Assembly: GCA_026874595.1 (NCBI GenBank)
Contig: CM049311.1
Coordinates: 52,145,676 to 52,209,675 of the forward strand
Length of the DNA: 64,000 nt
DNA from: Sipunculus nudus
Taxonomy: Eukaryota; Annelida; Sipuncula; Golfingiida; Sipunculidae
Direction: 5' to 3'
Part shown: piece by piece, positions 1 through 12,016 of the stretch
Numbering within the stretch: position 1 is the first letter of the stretch
Layout: every line of letters starts with the position of its first letter
Made by a program: the position numbers and the translations under genes
Notes under the pieces: model-generated
The model's input: only the letters and a program-made list of their open reading frames with translations
What the model was told of the DNA's origin: nothing
Database searches by the model: none

Positions 1-1043
1 TGTATTCCGTACAACTAGTTCACCACGCAAGAGACACGGAGTAATAAGCATCGTCTGAGTAGCTATTCAATTTATTCTAATGGCCTCTAATGAGGCATGG
101 TCCAGTCTAAAGTTCGTTGACGTTCACACGGAACCTGTGGGTCGTTTACGGCCTAATTAACCGTGCCCTCAGGACTACAGGCTCAGCAATTAGACCAGTC
201 GTGTGCTTCGCCCAGTCATTAAATCCGATATTGGCATAATTTTTATCATACGTTCAGCAAATGTAAGAGCTGTCACGCACATAACCAATTTAACCACGTA
301 TATTTAGGCTCGATGCGAGATTTATGTGGCCTTTTCAAGTAATAGGTATCAATATCATATACTCATTATGTATCTAAATATGTAAGCATTCTTGACTAAT
401 ACTTCACGTCATCGGAGGCACATATATTCTAATATTCATGTACAGGACAACACTTATGACCCAAAGCCCCCTGTTATGTATAATGTATCAGGCGCGTCCT
501 ATAACCTGTCACTGTTATGGCCTTTATAATAGCTGATCAAGGGGAGATACGTACGTAGATCTGCAAATATCCGCGGAACATTCACGTTGTAATAAGATAA
601 CTCCTATGAACGTTGTTCTAAGAAGGCATGTCTCCTTTCCTTAACGTCATTATTATGAAGTTGTGAAATAAGACATTTTATTTCTTTCTGTTATTTTATG
701 ATTATGAATATGGTAAACAGAGGATAATTCATCATTTTTGAATATGCCATTATTATGAAAATTGTACAAAGAGAATATTTGGCCATACGCAGTTATTAAG
801 TGGGTTATTAGATGCAGTTAACCATTCTTTATGTGCCATTTGCCAATGCTATACAATGAAAAGCTGCATAGATATATATCTTATTATTTATAAACATATA
901 TGTATTATTTAACAAACATAGATAATAAATATGTATCAGCAGTCGCTTATTGAAGACACTTGTTCTTAAAGGTAATTTCACCATTCTTTTTGGCAGTATG
1001 ACAGCATGTTGTACCAAAAGACATTTCATTACTCTTCATACTA
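1..1043. other. Intergenic, AT-rich, nothing recognised
   Basis: No gene, RNA or repeat that I can name. Open frames here are short and unsupported. Confidence 0.5.
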
Positions 1044-1051
1044 CTATGAAT

Positions 1052-1940
1052 CAGGGTTGGGGCCAGGTACTTGTGCCTGTACCTGTACCTGTACCTAGGT
1101 ACACATTTCAGAGTTTCTGTACCTGTACCTGTACCTGTACCTGCCAGCCATGAGTAGGAAGTACCTTGTACTTGTACCTGGAACTAAAGTACCTGTACCT
1201 GGTACAAGGTACTCCAGGTACATTTTCATATTTTTAGTTTTTTTTTTTAGTTTTTTTCTCTTTTAGTATTAAATTTGGTTACCTGTGGTGTAAATAATCA
1301 GCAAGCCATCAATGTGATAAACTGCTCGTGAATGAATTGTTATCACATCTCCAGAATCGTCACATGTGTGAAATCAGCAGTAACCACTAATTCAGCAAAT
1401 CATTTGATTATACTGTACTTGGTGTACTTAATGAACATTTAGTACACAAATATTATGTTTGTGAAGTATGGTGTCAAAATAATCACTCTCTTACTGTACT
1501 TGGTGTACTTAATGGACTTTGAGTAGACTTGAATTTCATGTTTGTGAATGTATGGTGTCATACTCTACTTGGTGCACTTGGTGCACTTAATGGACTTTTA
1601 ATACACTTGCATAGCATGTATGTGAATGTTTGGTGCGATACAGTTAATAAGTTCTAATAAAATATACTTTAGCAAATGACTTCAGTATGGTTTGATAGAA
1701 AAAAGCCATGTTAACTTGCATATATGTGAATTTATGCCGTAAAACGTCCTTGAAATTACCTAAAAAAATGTACCTGTACCTGTACCTAGGTACTTTCTAA
1801 AGTACCTGTACCTGTACCTAGGTACTCTGTGAAAATCAAGTACCTGTACCTGTACCTGTACCTAGGTACTCTGTGAAAATCAAGTACCTGTACCTGTACC
1901 TGTACCTAGGTACTTTCACTCGTACCTGGCCCCAGCCCTG
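1052..1940. mobile_element. hAT-type non-autonomous element filled with GTACCT repeats
   Basis: The ends are inverted copies: CAGGGTTGGGGCCAGGTAC on the left and the complement of CAGGGCTGGGGCCAGGTAC on the right (18 of 19). The element is flanked by a perfect 8-bp direct repeat, ctatgaat, at 1044-1051 and 1941-1948. CAGGG ends and 8-bp duplications are hallmarks of hAT transposons. Both subterminal zones are arrays of the hexamer GTACCT, broken by palindromic GTACCTAGGTAC. The interior (about 1410-1640) has three imperfect copies of an 80-bp unit containing ACTTGGTGTACTTAATGGAC. No transposase frame is present. Confidence 0.85.
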
Positions 1941-1948
1941 CTATGAAT

Positions 1949-2904
1949 ATTATTGATCTAGTGAGCAGAAATCTCACATTCAGGTTGTTATCAGAAGACT
2001 TTCTGTTGAATTTGATGGAATACAGTACAGCGGTTTTAGAAAAAAGCTTGAATTTATGCCTTCCTGGGGGGTGGGGTAATTGCATACCTCATTACAAACT
2101 TGGTTCATGGAATCGCTGAGTCCCTGCTTATAAACGGGCACCTGCTGGCTCTGGCTCTATGAAAAGTGTGGGACCCACGTAGTTCTAAGTAAAGTATTTC
2201 ATTTTCTAACATTCTTGTATGATTCATCGCCGATTTGTCACTTGGACAACCGATTAAACCTTCCTGTAATATATGATATGGGCAAATTTCATTTACCGAT
2301 TCCATGTCTGTAATTTTCACCGCTGACGGCAGTATTTTAAGGCGATTAGAGTCAGTCAAACCCGCCAGACAACGACTGCATGCGTCCTTGTCTCTCTTTC
2401 TTTCATTAACGTCTCAGATTCAATCAATTGAATTGACACTGCCATCTGTACCGTTAATTCGAGCCATTTAATATTACCATGACGAGAGACTGGTTTCCAC
2501 CCACGTACGTTTTCCTCCCACTTTCCACCAATGTACTGACGAACGTCATTACCAGATGCCAACTCTATAACTACATGTTTAATACTACCGACACGCCCAC
2601 CAAATATTGATATAAAGGGCACTAGTTGTTATGTTAACCGTGTTATCAACAAATGTGTCTTATCGCGTTTCTGTACATACCTGTACCATTAAGAGAACGT
2701 GTAAGAGAAAGTATATTTTCTGCTTAATGTGCGTGCGATAAAAGCATGACTTTGTAGCTGTCGCGTTTAAACGGACAATAACTGAAGTATAAACCATCCA
2801 AAGAATACATGTCAGGAATTTTAAACACGCACATATATGTGAGCACAGGGCTGACTCAAAGCCGGGTGGCCGTAATTTCGGATCTCAGCCGACGAGCGTT
2901 GAGA
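1949..2904. other. Intergenic, no recognised feature
   Basis: Two overlapping minus-strand open frames (2356-2622 and 2105-2359) occur here. Neither resembles a family I know, and no convincing splice or promoter signals surround them, so I do not call them genes. Confidence 0.4.
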
Positions 2905-3070
2905 TTTTTCATGGTCCCAACCATGGTGAGCGCTCTTAATGGGAAGACCAACCCCACAGGCGTGTTTCACTCAAAATGAGTTCAATTTTTGGGGATTCCC
3001 TAGGGTTACACACCCAAGAACCGCAGGCGGGGAACACAGAGCCTAGTTAACGCCAGCATACTATGGTATA
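2905..3070 (+). repeat. Fragment of the SINE family seen at 53916-54321
   Basis: Shares the central part of the intron-8 SINE: a TTTCA(C/T)GGTC block, a TTAATGGG..GAC..AACCC block, GTTTCACTCA..A.GAGT, and a GCCT(A/G)GTT(A/G)ACGCCAG block, in the same order. The tRNA-like head is diverged or absent. Confidence 0.55.
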
Positions 3071-3134
3071 TAAATCTGAGCCATTTCATCAAGGTCAATA
3101 TGGTCTAAACACTATTGTTTGTTTAATTAGTGAT

Positions 3135-3138
<4 letters not shown>

Positions 3139-3172
<34 letters not shown>
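3139..3172. repeat. (AT)n microsatellite
   Basis: Uninterrupted AT dinucleotides bracketed by ATCGAT on both sides. Confidence 0.95.
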
Positions 3173-3176
<4 letters not shown>

Positions 3177-3230
3177 AGGGTTCTAAGTCTTGGATTGCAT
3201 GAAGGGCGGCTTATATAACGGTGAATCATG

Positions 3231-3234
<4 letters not shown>

Positions 3235-3289
<55 letters not shown>
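3235..3289. repeat. (TA)n microsatellite abutting an LTR-like copy
   Basis: About 27 TA dinucleotides running directly into the TGTTAC start of the LTR-like sequence at 3290. Confidence 0.95.
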
Positions 3290-3293
<4 letters not shown>

Positions 3294-4091
3294 ACAGGTG
3301 CTCTTTCTATTGTATGACACGGGCGTAACTCGTGTGGTGACACCCTTGCCGGGCCGTTTGTTACATTCTATGTTTAATCCGTACCGGTTGAACTCTTCTT
3401 GTCGTGCTGGCTTGGGTTTTCACGCCTGGTCGTGGGTCACGTGATGAACCTAGTGTGTCGAGATACACGGCGCTGTTTTTCTAGAGAATTTCTAAAACGC
3501 GTGTTGTGCAAGATCTTATAGACTGTTCGAGAAGTGGAAAATTCCCGACTTGGGGTGTGAAGGTATATAAGGGGCTGTGTTTAAGCAGAGGCCAGAGAGA
3601 GAGAGAGAGCAGAGCAGATTCCAGCGGACGCAGAAGCGTGTGTTAGATTCTAGGACCTTATCCGACGAATGCGACAATTATACATTTTCAAAGACTCTCT
3701 CCTGGATTTTATGCATTTGGACTTCAGTTTACTGTCCGGGTTGTTGCAAGAACTTTCCACTGGACTGTCATTCTCCGAGAGTGTACATTAAAGGACTTAT
3801 CGTTGTGATTGTGTTTGTACCCAGGTACTGTACCATTATCTTTCTGTGTGATTGTATTGACTTGTTGCTATACCGCTGTTTTACTGTATAATTGTCTTGA
3901 TTTAGTGTATTGTATTGTAGGGTTGTTTTAAGAATAAATTATAGTTATTTGTTAACAAAAAAAACACTGACTTCTTTATACATTCCCTTAGACATTTCAC
4001 GCTGCCTAGTGTTACAGAATCTGATTTTTTTTATCTCCGTTACAGAATTTGTGTTCATCACGCATACGTGATCTGTTTATATTAGGTTCCG

Positions 4092-4096
<5 letters not shown>
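3290..4096 (+). mobile_element. LTR-like element, copy 1 (probable solo LTR)
   Basis: About 806 bp that recurs at 12017-12802 in the same orientation. The ends are inverted (TGTTAC... and ...GTAAC). Inside, in promoter order, are TATATAA at 3564-3570, a purine-rich GAGA stretch, and AATAAA at 3933-3938. This is the U3-R-U5 layout expected of a long terminal repeat. TA repeat DNA on both sides hides any target duplication. No gag-pol frame is adjacent. An open frame at 3577-3891 lies inside and is probably fortuitous. Confidence 0.6.
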
Positions 4097-4154
<58 letters not shown>

Positions 4155-4180
4155 ATATATATTGATATATATATATATTG
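4097..4180. repeat. (TA)n microsatellite with TTGATA interruptions
   Basis: Long TA tract followed by TATATATTGATATATATTG-type interruptions. Confidence 0.95.
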
Positions 4181-4769
4181 TGAAGTTTTAATCTGAGTTT
4201 TATCCCAAATAAATCAGAACCCGGCTGCCCACGTAATTCAAGAGAATTTGACAGCAATTTGACCTCTCTTTAAAATGACAAAATAATTTTTAATGTCTGT
4301 TTTTAACATTCGGACTTTTAGGTGCTTAACTGTTTTGGATAAACTTATCTTAATTTTTTATCAAACAATCGTTTAAATGGCATCCATGAGCTGATAAAAA
4401 GCCGCAGTGAATAGATGCGAATATCGTTTATCTACCATGAAGCTGATAACTGCATTTCTTATCAACACAATTAAGTAATTATCATTATAATAATTTACTT
4501 CATCATTTGATGAAAAGTAATTTTTTATCACTAAACACAGAGTGTCACTTTGTTTGTTATATATTTGTGTAACCTGGGACGTAATAGTAGTGAACGACAT
4601 AACAATCACCATGACGTAGTTAAACATAAGAACTTTGACACCCCTGATTTCACTATATGCGGCTTTAGAGTTACGCATTTACATGAACGATATATCCTCA
4701 CAATCTGTCAGTCAACCTAGCGTGTACGTGACCTTCGTCACAAAAGGAACAGTGTCTGCACTGTTAATC
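4181..4769. other. Intergenic, nothing recognised
   Basis: AT-rich unique-looking sequence. The minus-strand open frame at 4373-4678 has no recognisable relatives or context. Confidence 0.4.
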
Positions 4770-4777
4770 GTTACACG

Positions 4778-5197
4778 CAGTGGCGTCAATTTTTCTTCCA
4801 GGGTGGGGGGATGACTTTGTATATTTATATATACACACACACATATACCTTTTTCAGCATCTCTGAGTGACATATTCAACTATATATATATATATATTAA
4901 ATTTATGTATATATTAATGTATATATATATGATTATGTATACACTAAATGATATTTCAAATAATTATATTTTAATAGAAAATAAGTTATTTTGTAATTGA
5001 AAGCAAGGTTTAGATATAACATTTTTTAGTAAATGGATCCAAAGTCTTTTATTCTATTAATTAATATAATTCATTTGCAATATTATAATATTATTCTCTG
5101 AAAAGTGGGGGGGGGGGGTGATTACATTGGCCATCCCCCCTTGCCAGAAAGTGGGGGGTATATATACCCCCCATCCCCCCCTATATTGACGCCCCTG
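4778..5197. mobile_element. hAT-type MITE, 420 bp
   Basis: Flanked by a perfect 8-bp direct repeat, gttacacg, at 4770-4777 and 5198-5205. The ends are inverted: CAGTGGCGTCAAT on the left, the complement of CAGGGGCGTCAAT on the right, each followed by a G-rich run (GGTGGGGGG type). The interior is AT-rich and non-coding. The size and duplication length fit a non-autonomous hAT element. Confidence 0.88.
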
Positions 5198-5205
5198 GTT
5201 ACACG

Positions 5206-7861
5206 CGAAGAAACGTTAAACTGTGAGGGAACACTCGAGACCAGAACATTTACTGCCTTTTGTGATGATGACAAAACAACTGGTACAATATATTTGTTAC
5301 AAAACGCCCGAGACTTAATTATCCCCTATTGAAATATGAATATATTCACATAACTTAATATAATGCCATATATGTAACGTACGTTATATTATAGTATTAT
5401 ATTATATATGTATATATAAGATACACTTTGGTAGTTTAATCTGCGAATATTCACCTTTAGTTCATAAATATGATCACACAACAACAAGCCGACAAGAACA
5501 AGCATAAGCACAAAAAATGTACTTCCATGACCTTCCCTTGGAGGTGCATGAAGTCCCTTATCCCACTTCCTGCTCCACATACTCTTAATGTCTCCAGCAG
5601 GGAGGATATGCTTTTACTGGTGTCTATTTGTTTTTCTGCCTTTTGCGGGATTACGCAGGAATCACTTAACTGTATAAAATCTTTTGGATGGCAGGGACTA
5701 CTGCCATGGAACATCTGGTTCATTCTGTGCTGATCGGAATAAAGAGACGGCTCCAACAGCATTGATTTACCCTGGCGGAGGTAGGCGCTATATTGGGTGT
5801 CGTTATAATTATTCCAGTTACTGTGTAGAGTCAGTGATCATCCTGTGTTTCGGCCGTGTTTGCTGTACTGGAACTCACCGACCACAACCTAGCGGATGAT
5901 GCCTTAGAGCGTTCTTCTGCACACATAATATATATTAATCAGATCAGAAACCAAAAAGAAAATAATCATATAACAATGGATAAACTTTCCAGTTCAGAGA
6001 GATCACAGTCGCGATGATATATTATATATATCTTCACATGTGCGGCCCTTTTCTGGGTAAGATCCAACACAATCACATAATTAGCTTAGAGTGCAGGTCG
6101 TCTAAGCTCCTTGATCGTGATCTTACCGCTCTTAGTTTGTAGCTAAATGACGTTATAAAGGAAAGGAAGCTATAAAAGGTTCACTGTATAAACGCACCAG
6201 AGGGTATGTTTTCCAGCAGTTGGACAGTTCACAGTTTACAGAGGACAGCGGTGCCGGAATTGACTTTTACAGAAATATGGGAAAGAATAATCATGTATTA
6301 AGTACTGGCGAAAGAGACTGGTCGAATGGGGGGGGGGGGGGGAATATGACAGAAAACTTTAAATAGTTAATATAATTGGAATGTTATTAAAATTACACTT
6401 ATAAATATATTATCGTCACTACCACATAGCTATTTCTGTAAAGCGCAGAACGCCATAAACACCATCAAAACATCAGTCCGTCCTAGCGCCCCTATCCGGA
6501 TGTGTTTTCGGCGTTGCGATACATTTTTATCATGTTTATACTAGATGCTTTGGCTTTTTTGTGATATATTATTATATGAAGCATTTAGTATTTATTCTAA
6601 GACTCTGCAAAGTAATTACAATGAGTCGTCAGTGAACTCTAATTGACACATCTGCACAGTGACGTCACGCAGCTCAGTCGAATGATCCCTGACGTCCTCA
6701 GTTTGAATGGCCAAGTTTGTTTTTTTTAAGCTAAAGAAGGAACAAAATCTAATACTACTGCTTTGTCACGTTTTTATTGATTTTCCTATGACTTTGGGAC
6801 CCGGGCAACTTCAGGTTTTGTTGAATCTCTCATAAACATAAATTAATTTTCATAGCAAGTCATCGGATCGACACGTCAAAGTCCGGTATTTCATGTAACT
6901 CGAACTGACCCGGCTTCCGTCCTTCCTGCGCCCTCGGCAGTCATGCCGGCTGACGGAGCACGCGGTGTTACATACAAAAACGTAGGAGTGCCGAAACTTG
7001 TCATTTACGATCTTCCTTAGGGGGTGGTGGGCCTAAATATAATTATCCATGGCAATGTTAACCTTAGAAATGCTGACATCAATGGTGTCATACCCAGGGT
7101 CATTTTGATTATTTTTTAAATAAGAAATTACTTTCGTGTCGTCCCCACGCCCTTAACTAAACCTGACAGGTTTATTTTCTGTCTCTCGAAACCGCACATT
7201 GGGGCTGCCATTTCACAATAAAGCCCAATGTCACCGGTCCAATGTCAAAATTATTGGTATAAACAAATAATTAGAAGGACGCTGAAACAATCCCACATAA
7301 TATTTCTCTTAATCATTTTTGTTGATTAAATATACCAAAGAGCTAAAGAACTCATTGGTTCCATGCAGTGCAGAAGTGTGAAACCATTTCAAGGATGGAA
7401 AATATAAAAAAGTCAATAATGACATTAAATCCCATTATATAATATGACCAATCCTGTTGACGATAATGATGGGAAACACGATACAGACATAGGAGTCTTG
7501 CCAATTCGTGCCGTAATACTAATACTAATACCTGTCGTTTTTACGAAAGTTGAACCTCGAGATAGAAATACAATACAAAACACATATACGGATTAATCCT
7601 AATGCACATAAAAGCATATGGTAATGGAACATACAGATGGCGGAATAGGATTAATATCTGTTGATAATAGATCTTCAGATCATTATGCCATAAGTTACCT
7701 GATTATATAAGATGGTTAATTCTCCATGCTTTGTCATTCAACCCATCCCTCAAACCTCCTACGCCAATAGAGGTAACTGGAATCTAACGATCCATTGGAC
7801 GCTGGCGCTGAGGTACCAGGTGGGCGAGATCATATTATTCTAATATCTTGATAGAATTTTT
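5206..7861. other. Intergenic, no recognised gene
   Basis: Contains a G homopolymer (about 6328-6341) and unassigned AT-rich DNA. A minus-strand frame ending near 5457 could encode a hydrophobic stretch but has no family match or splice support. Confidence 0.35.
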
Positions 7862-8083
7862 ACACAGCTTACTTATCTTGTAGCTTAATCATCATAAGAG
7901 CAGGGACCAGCAGCAGAAAACACGAGCAATAAGCCAGAAAAAGATATGGTCTCATCCAGAGAGTGGGCTTCGCGCATGCGTCATGCTTTGTGTATGTTTG
8001 CCGTGACCTATAGCAGTAATGACCACCAGGCCCGAGGTATGAGCGAGTATCCATCTCATTTTACATGCTGCAGATAAAATAAT
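7862..8083 (-). other. Possible coding exon of unknown gene
   Basis: On the minus strand an open frame (8054-7869) begins MDTRSYLGPGGHYCYRSRQT and ends with a hydrophobic, membrane-like segment (PYLFLAYCSCFLLLVPALMM). It is preceded by a plausible acceptor (TTTTATCTGCAG) and followed by a good donor (GTAAGC). I do not recognise the protein, and no partner exons were found. It may be a chance frame. Confidence 0.25.
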
Positions 8084-8269
8084 TACCTGAAAGCCAAAAA
8101 ATTATGTAAAATGTATATGTTGGAAAAGCGAAGGTCATGCCGATATTCCGAGGATTTAAACTCAGAATTTTATTTTGTTTATAACCCCATTATATGATCA
8201 AAGGGCATAAGACGTGCTTATAAAATTTTAACAACAAATAATCATGTGACTACATTTCCCATGTATATG

Positions 8270-8560
8270 GAATAATTTCATACAATTTATGCCTTATGTA
8301 TAGCCAAAGAGATTAAGTTTTGTACTTTGAAAAATTTAAAACAATTTCGGGCTGATGTATATACCGCAAATTCACCATTGTATTTAGGAAACAATTAATA
8401 ATTATTTTGCCCTATGTATATACCGTAGATCTAGATTTGAAGAATTTCCTTTGTACATTGAATAACTTTTGAGACAATTTGCCATACGTATATATATCGC
8501 AGATAATTTCATACAGTTATGACCCTATGTTTACATAGTAAATTTAGGCTTGTACATAGA
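8270..8560. repeat. Degenerate tandem repeat
   Basis: Four to five diverged copies of a 60-75 bp unit carrying a CC(C/A)TA(T/C)GTATATA(C/T)C module separated by ATTTCATACA-like and TTGTA(C/T)ATT-like segments. Confidence 0.45.
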
Positions 8561-9178
8561 ATAAGTTTTCAAAATGTCGGCCCCTTAACTGGGACACAAA
8601 TTTTATCATAGGTTTCTCATGGAAATGGATTCACTGATATTGTTCTAGCATACAAATAAAACCTCATCCGATTCCATCCATTCCAAATTGCAATTTTCAC
8701 CTTATATCCATGATGGGCGCTGTTATAGGTTTGAAATATTAGAATGGCCATTATTTCAAAATCACGTGACTTAGACACTTAATTAGACTCTAAGACACAG
8801 CTAATGTCTCATTGCCAACGAACATTTGGAAGATACATTTCATTCATTAAGGTCAAGGTCAGTTTCATATGTTGCGGGAAATAAAGTCAAAACCACCATC
8901 AAATAGAAAATTACAACGAGTTGTAGAATCCGCTTTAGAATGTGATTTCAATTGTCCATTCATTTGTTGATACTTCTGTGATCATCAAAGGTACATATAT
9001 TGTGCAGTAAGGTAAAGCCAATGTCAGACTTGCTAGAGAAAAAGCAATAAAATGATACGGCTATTCGGCAACTAAGAGACATAGAAACACATTGAAGGTT
9101 TCATTTCCAAATAAACTTTGAATACACGTATATATTGTAGATACTTCTGTGGACAGGAAAGTTTCATATCAAATATTA
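8561..9178. other. Intergenic, nothing recognised
   Basis: No gene-like or repeat-like structure seen. Confidence 0.4.
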
Positions 9179-10536
9179 AGGTAAGGTCACGTTTGTTAGG
9201 ATAACGGTAAGGTCACTTTTATGAGGATAACGGTGAGATCCCGCTTTTTAGGATAACGGTAATTCACGTTTGTTAGGATAACGGTAACGTCACTTTGATG
9301 AGGATAACGGTGAGATCCCGCTTTTTAGGATAACGGTAATTCACGTTTGTTAGGATAACGGTAAGGTCACTTTTATGAGGATAACGGTGAGATCCCGCTT
9401 TTTAGGATAACGGTAATTCACGTTTGTTAGGATAACGGTAAGGTCACTTTTATGAGGATAACGGTGAGATCCCGCTTTTTAGGATAACGGTAATTCACGT
9501 TTGTTAGGATAACGGTAAGGTCACTTTTATGAGGATAACGGTGAGATCCCGCTTTTTAGGATAACGGTAATTCACGTTTGTTAGGATAACGGTAAGGTCA
9601 CTTTTATGAGGATAACGGTGAGATCCCGCTTTTTAGGATAACGGTAATTCACGTTTGTTAGGATAACGGTAAGGTCACTTTTATGAGGATAACGGGAGAT
9701 CCCGCTTTTTAGGATAACGGTAATTCACGTTTGTTAGGATAACGGTAAGGTCACTTTTATGAGGATAACGGTGAGATCCCGCTTTTTAGGATAACGGTAA
9801 TTCACGTTTGTTATGATAACGGTAAGGTCACTTTTATGAGGATAACGGTGAGATCCCGCTTTTTAGGATAACGGTAATTCACGTTTGTTATGATAACGGT
9901 AAGGTCACTTTTATGAGGATAACGGTGAGATCCCGCTTTTTAGGATAACGGTAATTCACGTTTGTTATGATAACGGTAAGGTCACTTTTATGAGGATAAC
10001 GGTGAGATCCCGCTTTTTAGGATAAAGGTAATTCACGTTTGTTAGGATAACGGTAAGGTCACTTTTATGAGGATAACGGTGAGATCCCGCTTTTTTGGAT
10101 AACGGTAATTCACGTTTGTTAGGATAACGGTAAGGTCACTTTTATGAGGATAACGGTGAGATCCCGCTTTTTAGGATAACGGTAATTCACGTTTGTTAGG
10201 ATAACGGTAAGGTCACTTTTATGAGGATAACGGTGAGATCCCGCTTTTTAGGATAACGGTAATTCACGTTTGTTAGGATAACGGTAAGGTCACTTTTATG
10301 AGGATAACGGTGAGATCCCGCTTTTTAGGATAACGGTAATTCACGTTTGTTAGGATAACGGTAAGGTCACTTTCATGAGGATAACGGTGAGATCCCGCTT
10401 TTTAGGATAACGGTAATTCACGTTTGTTAGGATAACGGTAAGGTCACTTTTATGAGGATAACGGTGAGATCCCGCTTTTTAGGATAACGGTAATTCAAGT
10501 TTGTTAGGATAAAGGTAAGGTCACGTTTGTTAGGAA
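9179..10536. repeat. 77-bp higher-order minisatellite (about 17-18 units)
   Basis: Each 77-bp unit is made of three related subunits of 25, 26 and 26 bp, all starting with GGATAACGGT and differing in the spacer (AATTCACGTTTG, AAGGTCACTTTTA, GAGATCCCGCTTT). The units are nearly identical over 1.3 kb, so homogenisation is recent. Three adjacent units (near 9811, 9888, 9965) share TATGATAACGG in place of TAGGATAACGG, showing local copying. Confidence 0.97.
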
Positions 10537-11061
10537 AATGGCCAGATTCGCCATGATATGGCATGTTTTTTTGCAAAAAAAAATTATATAGAAACAGATT
10601 ACAGATGTCACTCCCAGCTAACATTGGAATGTCAACTCATCGGTGATACGTATGTTGTCACGATAGGTTTATATCATACGTTATGTCCAAGGCCAATGTT
10701 AACTGGAAGGAAACATTGTACCTAACTATTTTACAATGACAGCTTATATTGCTTATTTACTTTTTATAAGCAGCGAACCTAGGAAAGAGGCTTTGGACTT
10801 CATTACCTCAGGGGTAAGTTATTGTTACACAATGTTGAGACTTCAAGGAGGAGATCAGAGATAAAGATCAGATAGATACCTGTGACAATCAGCCATTGAT
10901 TATGACGCTGAGGATCCAACTGAATTCATTCCTCCGAAACATTTTTGTACGGGGGAACCCATCTTTTTATCGGCTGATTTTGTATCAGTGATATCCTTAT
11001 AATGGCCTATTCATATGATGAATATGGTGTCGCCCAATATTTCGTTCCAAAATCGTGTGCT
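10537..11061. other. Intergenic, nothing recognised
   Basis: No gene-like structure seen. Confidence 0.4.
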
Positions 11062-11205
11062 TAACTGGGCAGTCGAGGGGTAAAACGCTCGGCTCTCTCC
11101 GCTGACGACCCGGGTTCGATCCCTGCTGTGGCTCTGAGAGTGGGTTGTAGTTTTCTCCGGGTTCGCCGGTTTCCCCCACCCCTACAGACTACCGAACGCC
11201 ATCAT
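11062..11205 (+). repeat. tRNA-derived SINE
   Basis: An A-box-like stretch (GTCGAGGGGTAAAACGCTCGG) lies about 30 bases before a near-perfect B box (GGGTTCGATCCCTGC at about 11111-11125), the layout of an internal RNA polymerase III promoter. The following GTGGGTTGTAG..TTCTCCGGG..TCC stretch is not tRNA and looks like a SINE body. A cloverleaf does not fold well enough to be a working tRNA. Confidence 0.65.
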
Positions 11206-12016
11206 GGGAGCCATGGAGAGTGCTTTGATTAGTAATAATCACTATTTTTACAATCCATGGAAAATAAATAAGTGTATAATTCTGTAGACAAGTGACAAAA
11301 AAGGTTAAACCCTGGGCGATTGGGGCCATAGACATAAACATAGCACGCACGCCATCTGGTCGCCGGACTAGATTTTTCAAGCTTCCAACCTTTGTTTCGT
11401 CTGTGTTATTTCTTTCCTGTTTTTTTTTTTTTTCTTTTTTGGAACTTATCGCGTATGACCTCTGGTCACGTAGTCTTATTACGTTAAACAGACACACGTG
11501 GACTGTGTTTACCCACACACAGCACCACAACAACCCATAAAAATGTGAAGGGCAGATAGCAAGTCCATATGTCAAGACACTTTTTTTCTGGGAAACTTTT
11601 GTATTTAGTCAATATAAAAAACAGCGTGAGATAATACACAAAGTACTGACAAGACTATGTGCCTTTAACAGAAGAGATGACCACAGCAAATACCTCTGTT
11701 GAGCGTGAATGAGAGGATGAAGAACAACAAAACTGCACGACAGCGTATTTTTCTTTTTGGCGTGTCAATTAATGGATTATATCGATAATTGGTCATGTTC
11801 TGTCATAAATCATAAATCGATTACATTTTGCATAATCGATCAGAAACGATTATGTTTGTACACGTACTTCCAAATATTCTTCTTCTGTCAGAGAAATACA
11901 AATTACAGGGCAAAAGACAATGAACAGCAAAAAATTAAAACTTAACCATGTGCAACAAATAAGTGTCAATAACCTGTTCATAACCTTGAACTATTTCACG
12001 GTGATATATATATGGT
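11206..12016. other. Intergenic, nothing recognised
   Basis: Overlapping open frames on both strands around 11189-11575 run through T/A-rich runs and show no family features. Confidence 0.4.

Noticed and set aside
950-1153. Open frame with VPVPVP and CTCTCT residues
   Set aside because: Translation of the GTACCT hexamer array of the hAT-type element.
2105-2622. Two overlapping minus-strand frames as a gene
   Set aside because: No family similarity, no start or splice context, and no repeat of the frames elsewhere.
3095-3343. Open frames of IYIYIY residues (also at 4012-4257, 17559-17789, 33096-33360)
   Set aside because: Translation of TA microsatellites.
9179-10536. CRISPR-like array
   Set aside because: The spacers are themselves repeated in fixed order, so this is a higher-order minisatellite, and the genome is animal.
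11062-11135. Functional tRNA gene
   Set aside because: A and B boxes are present but the acceptor and anticodon stems do not pair well and a SINE body follows.
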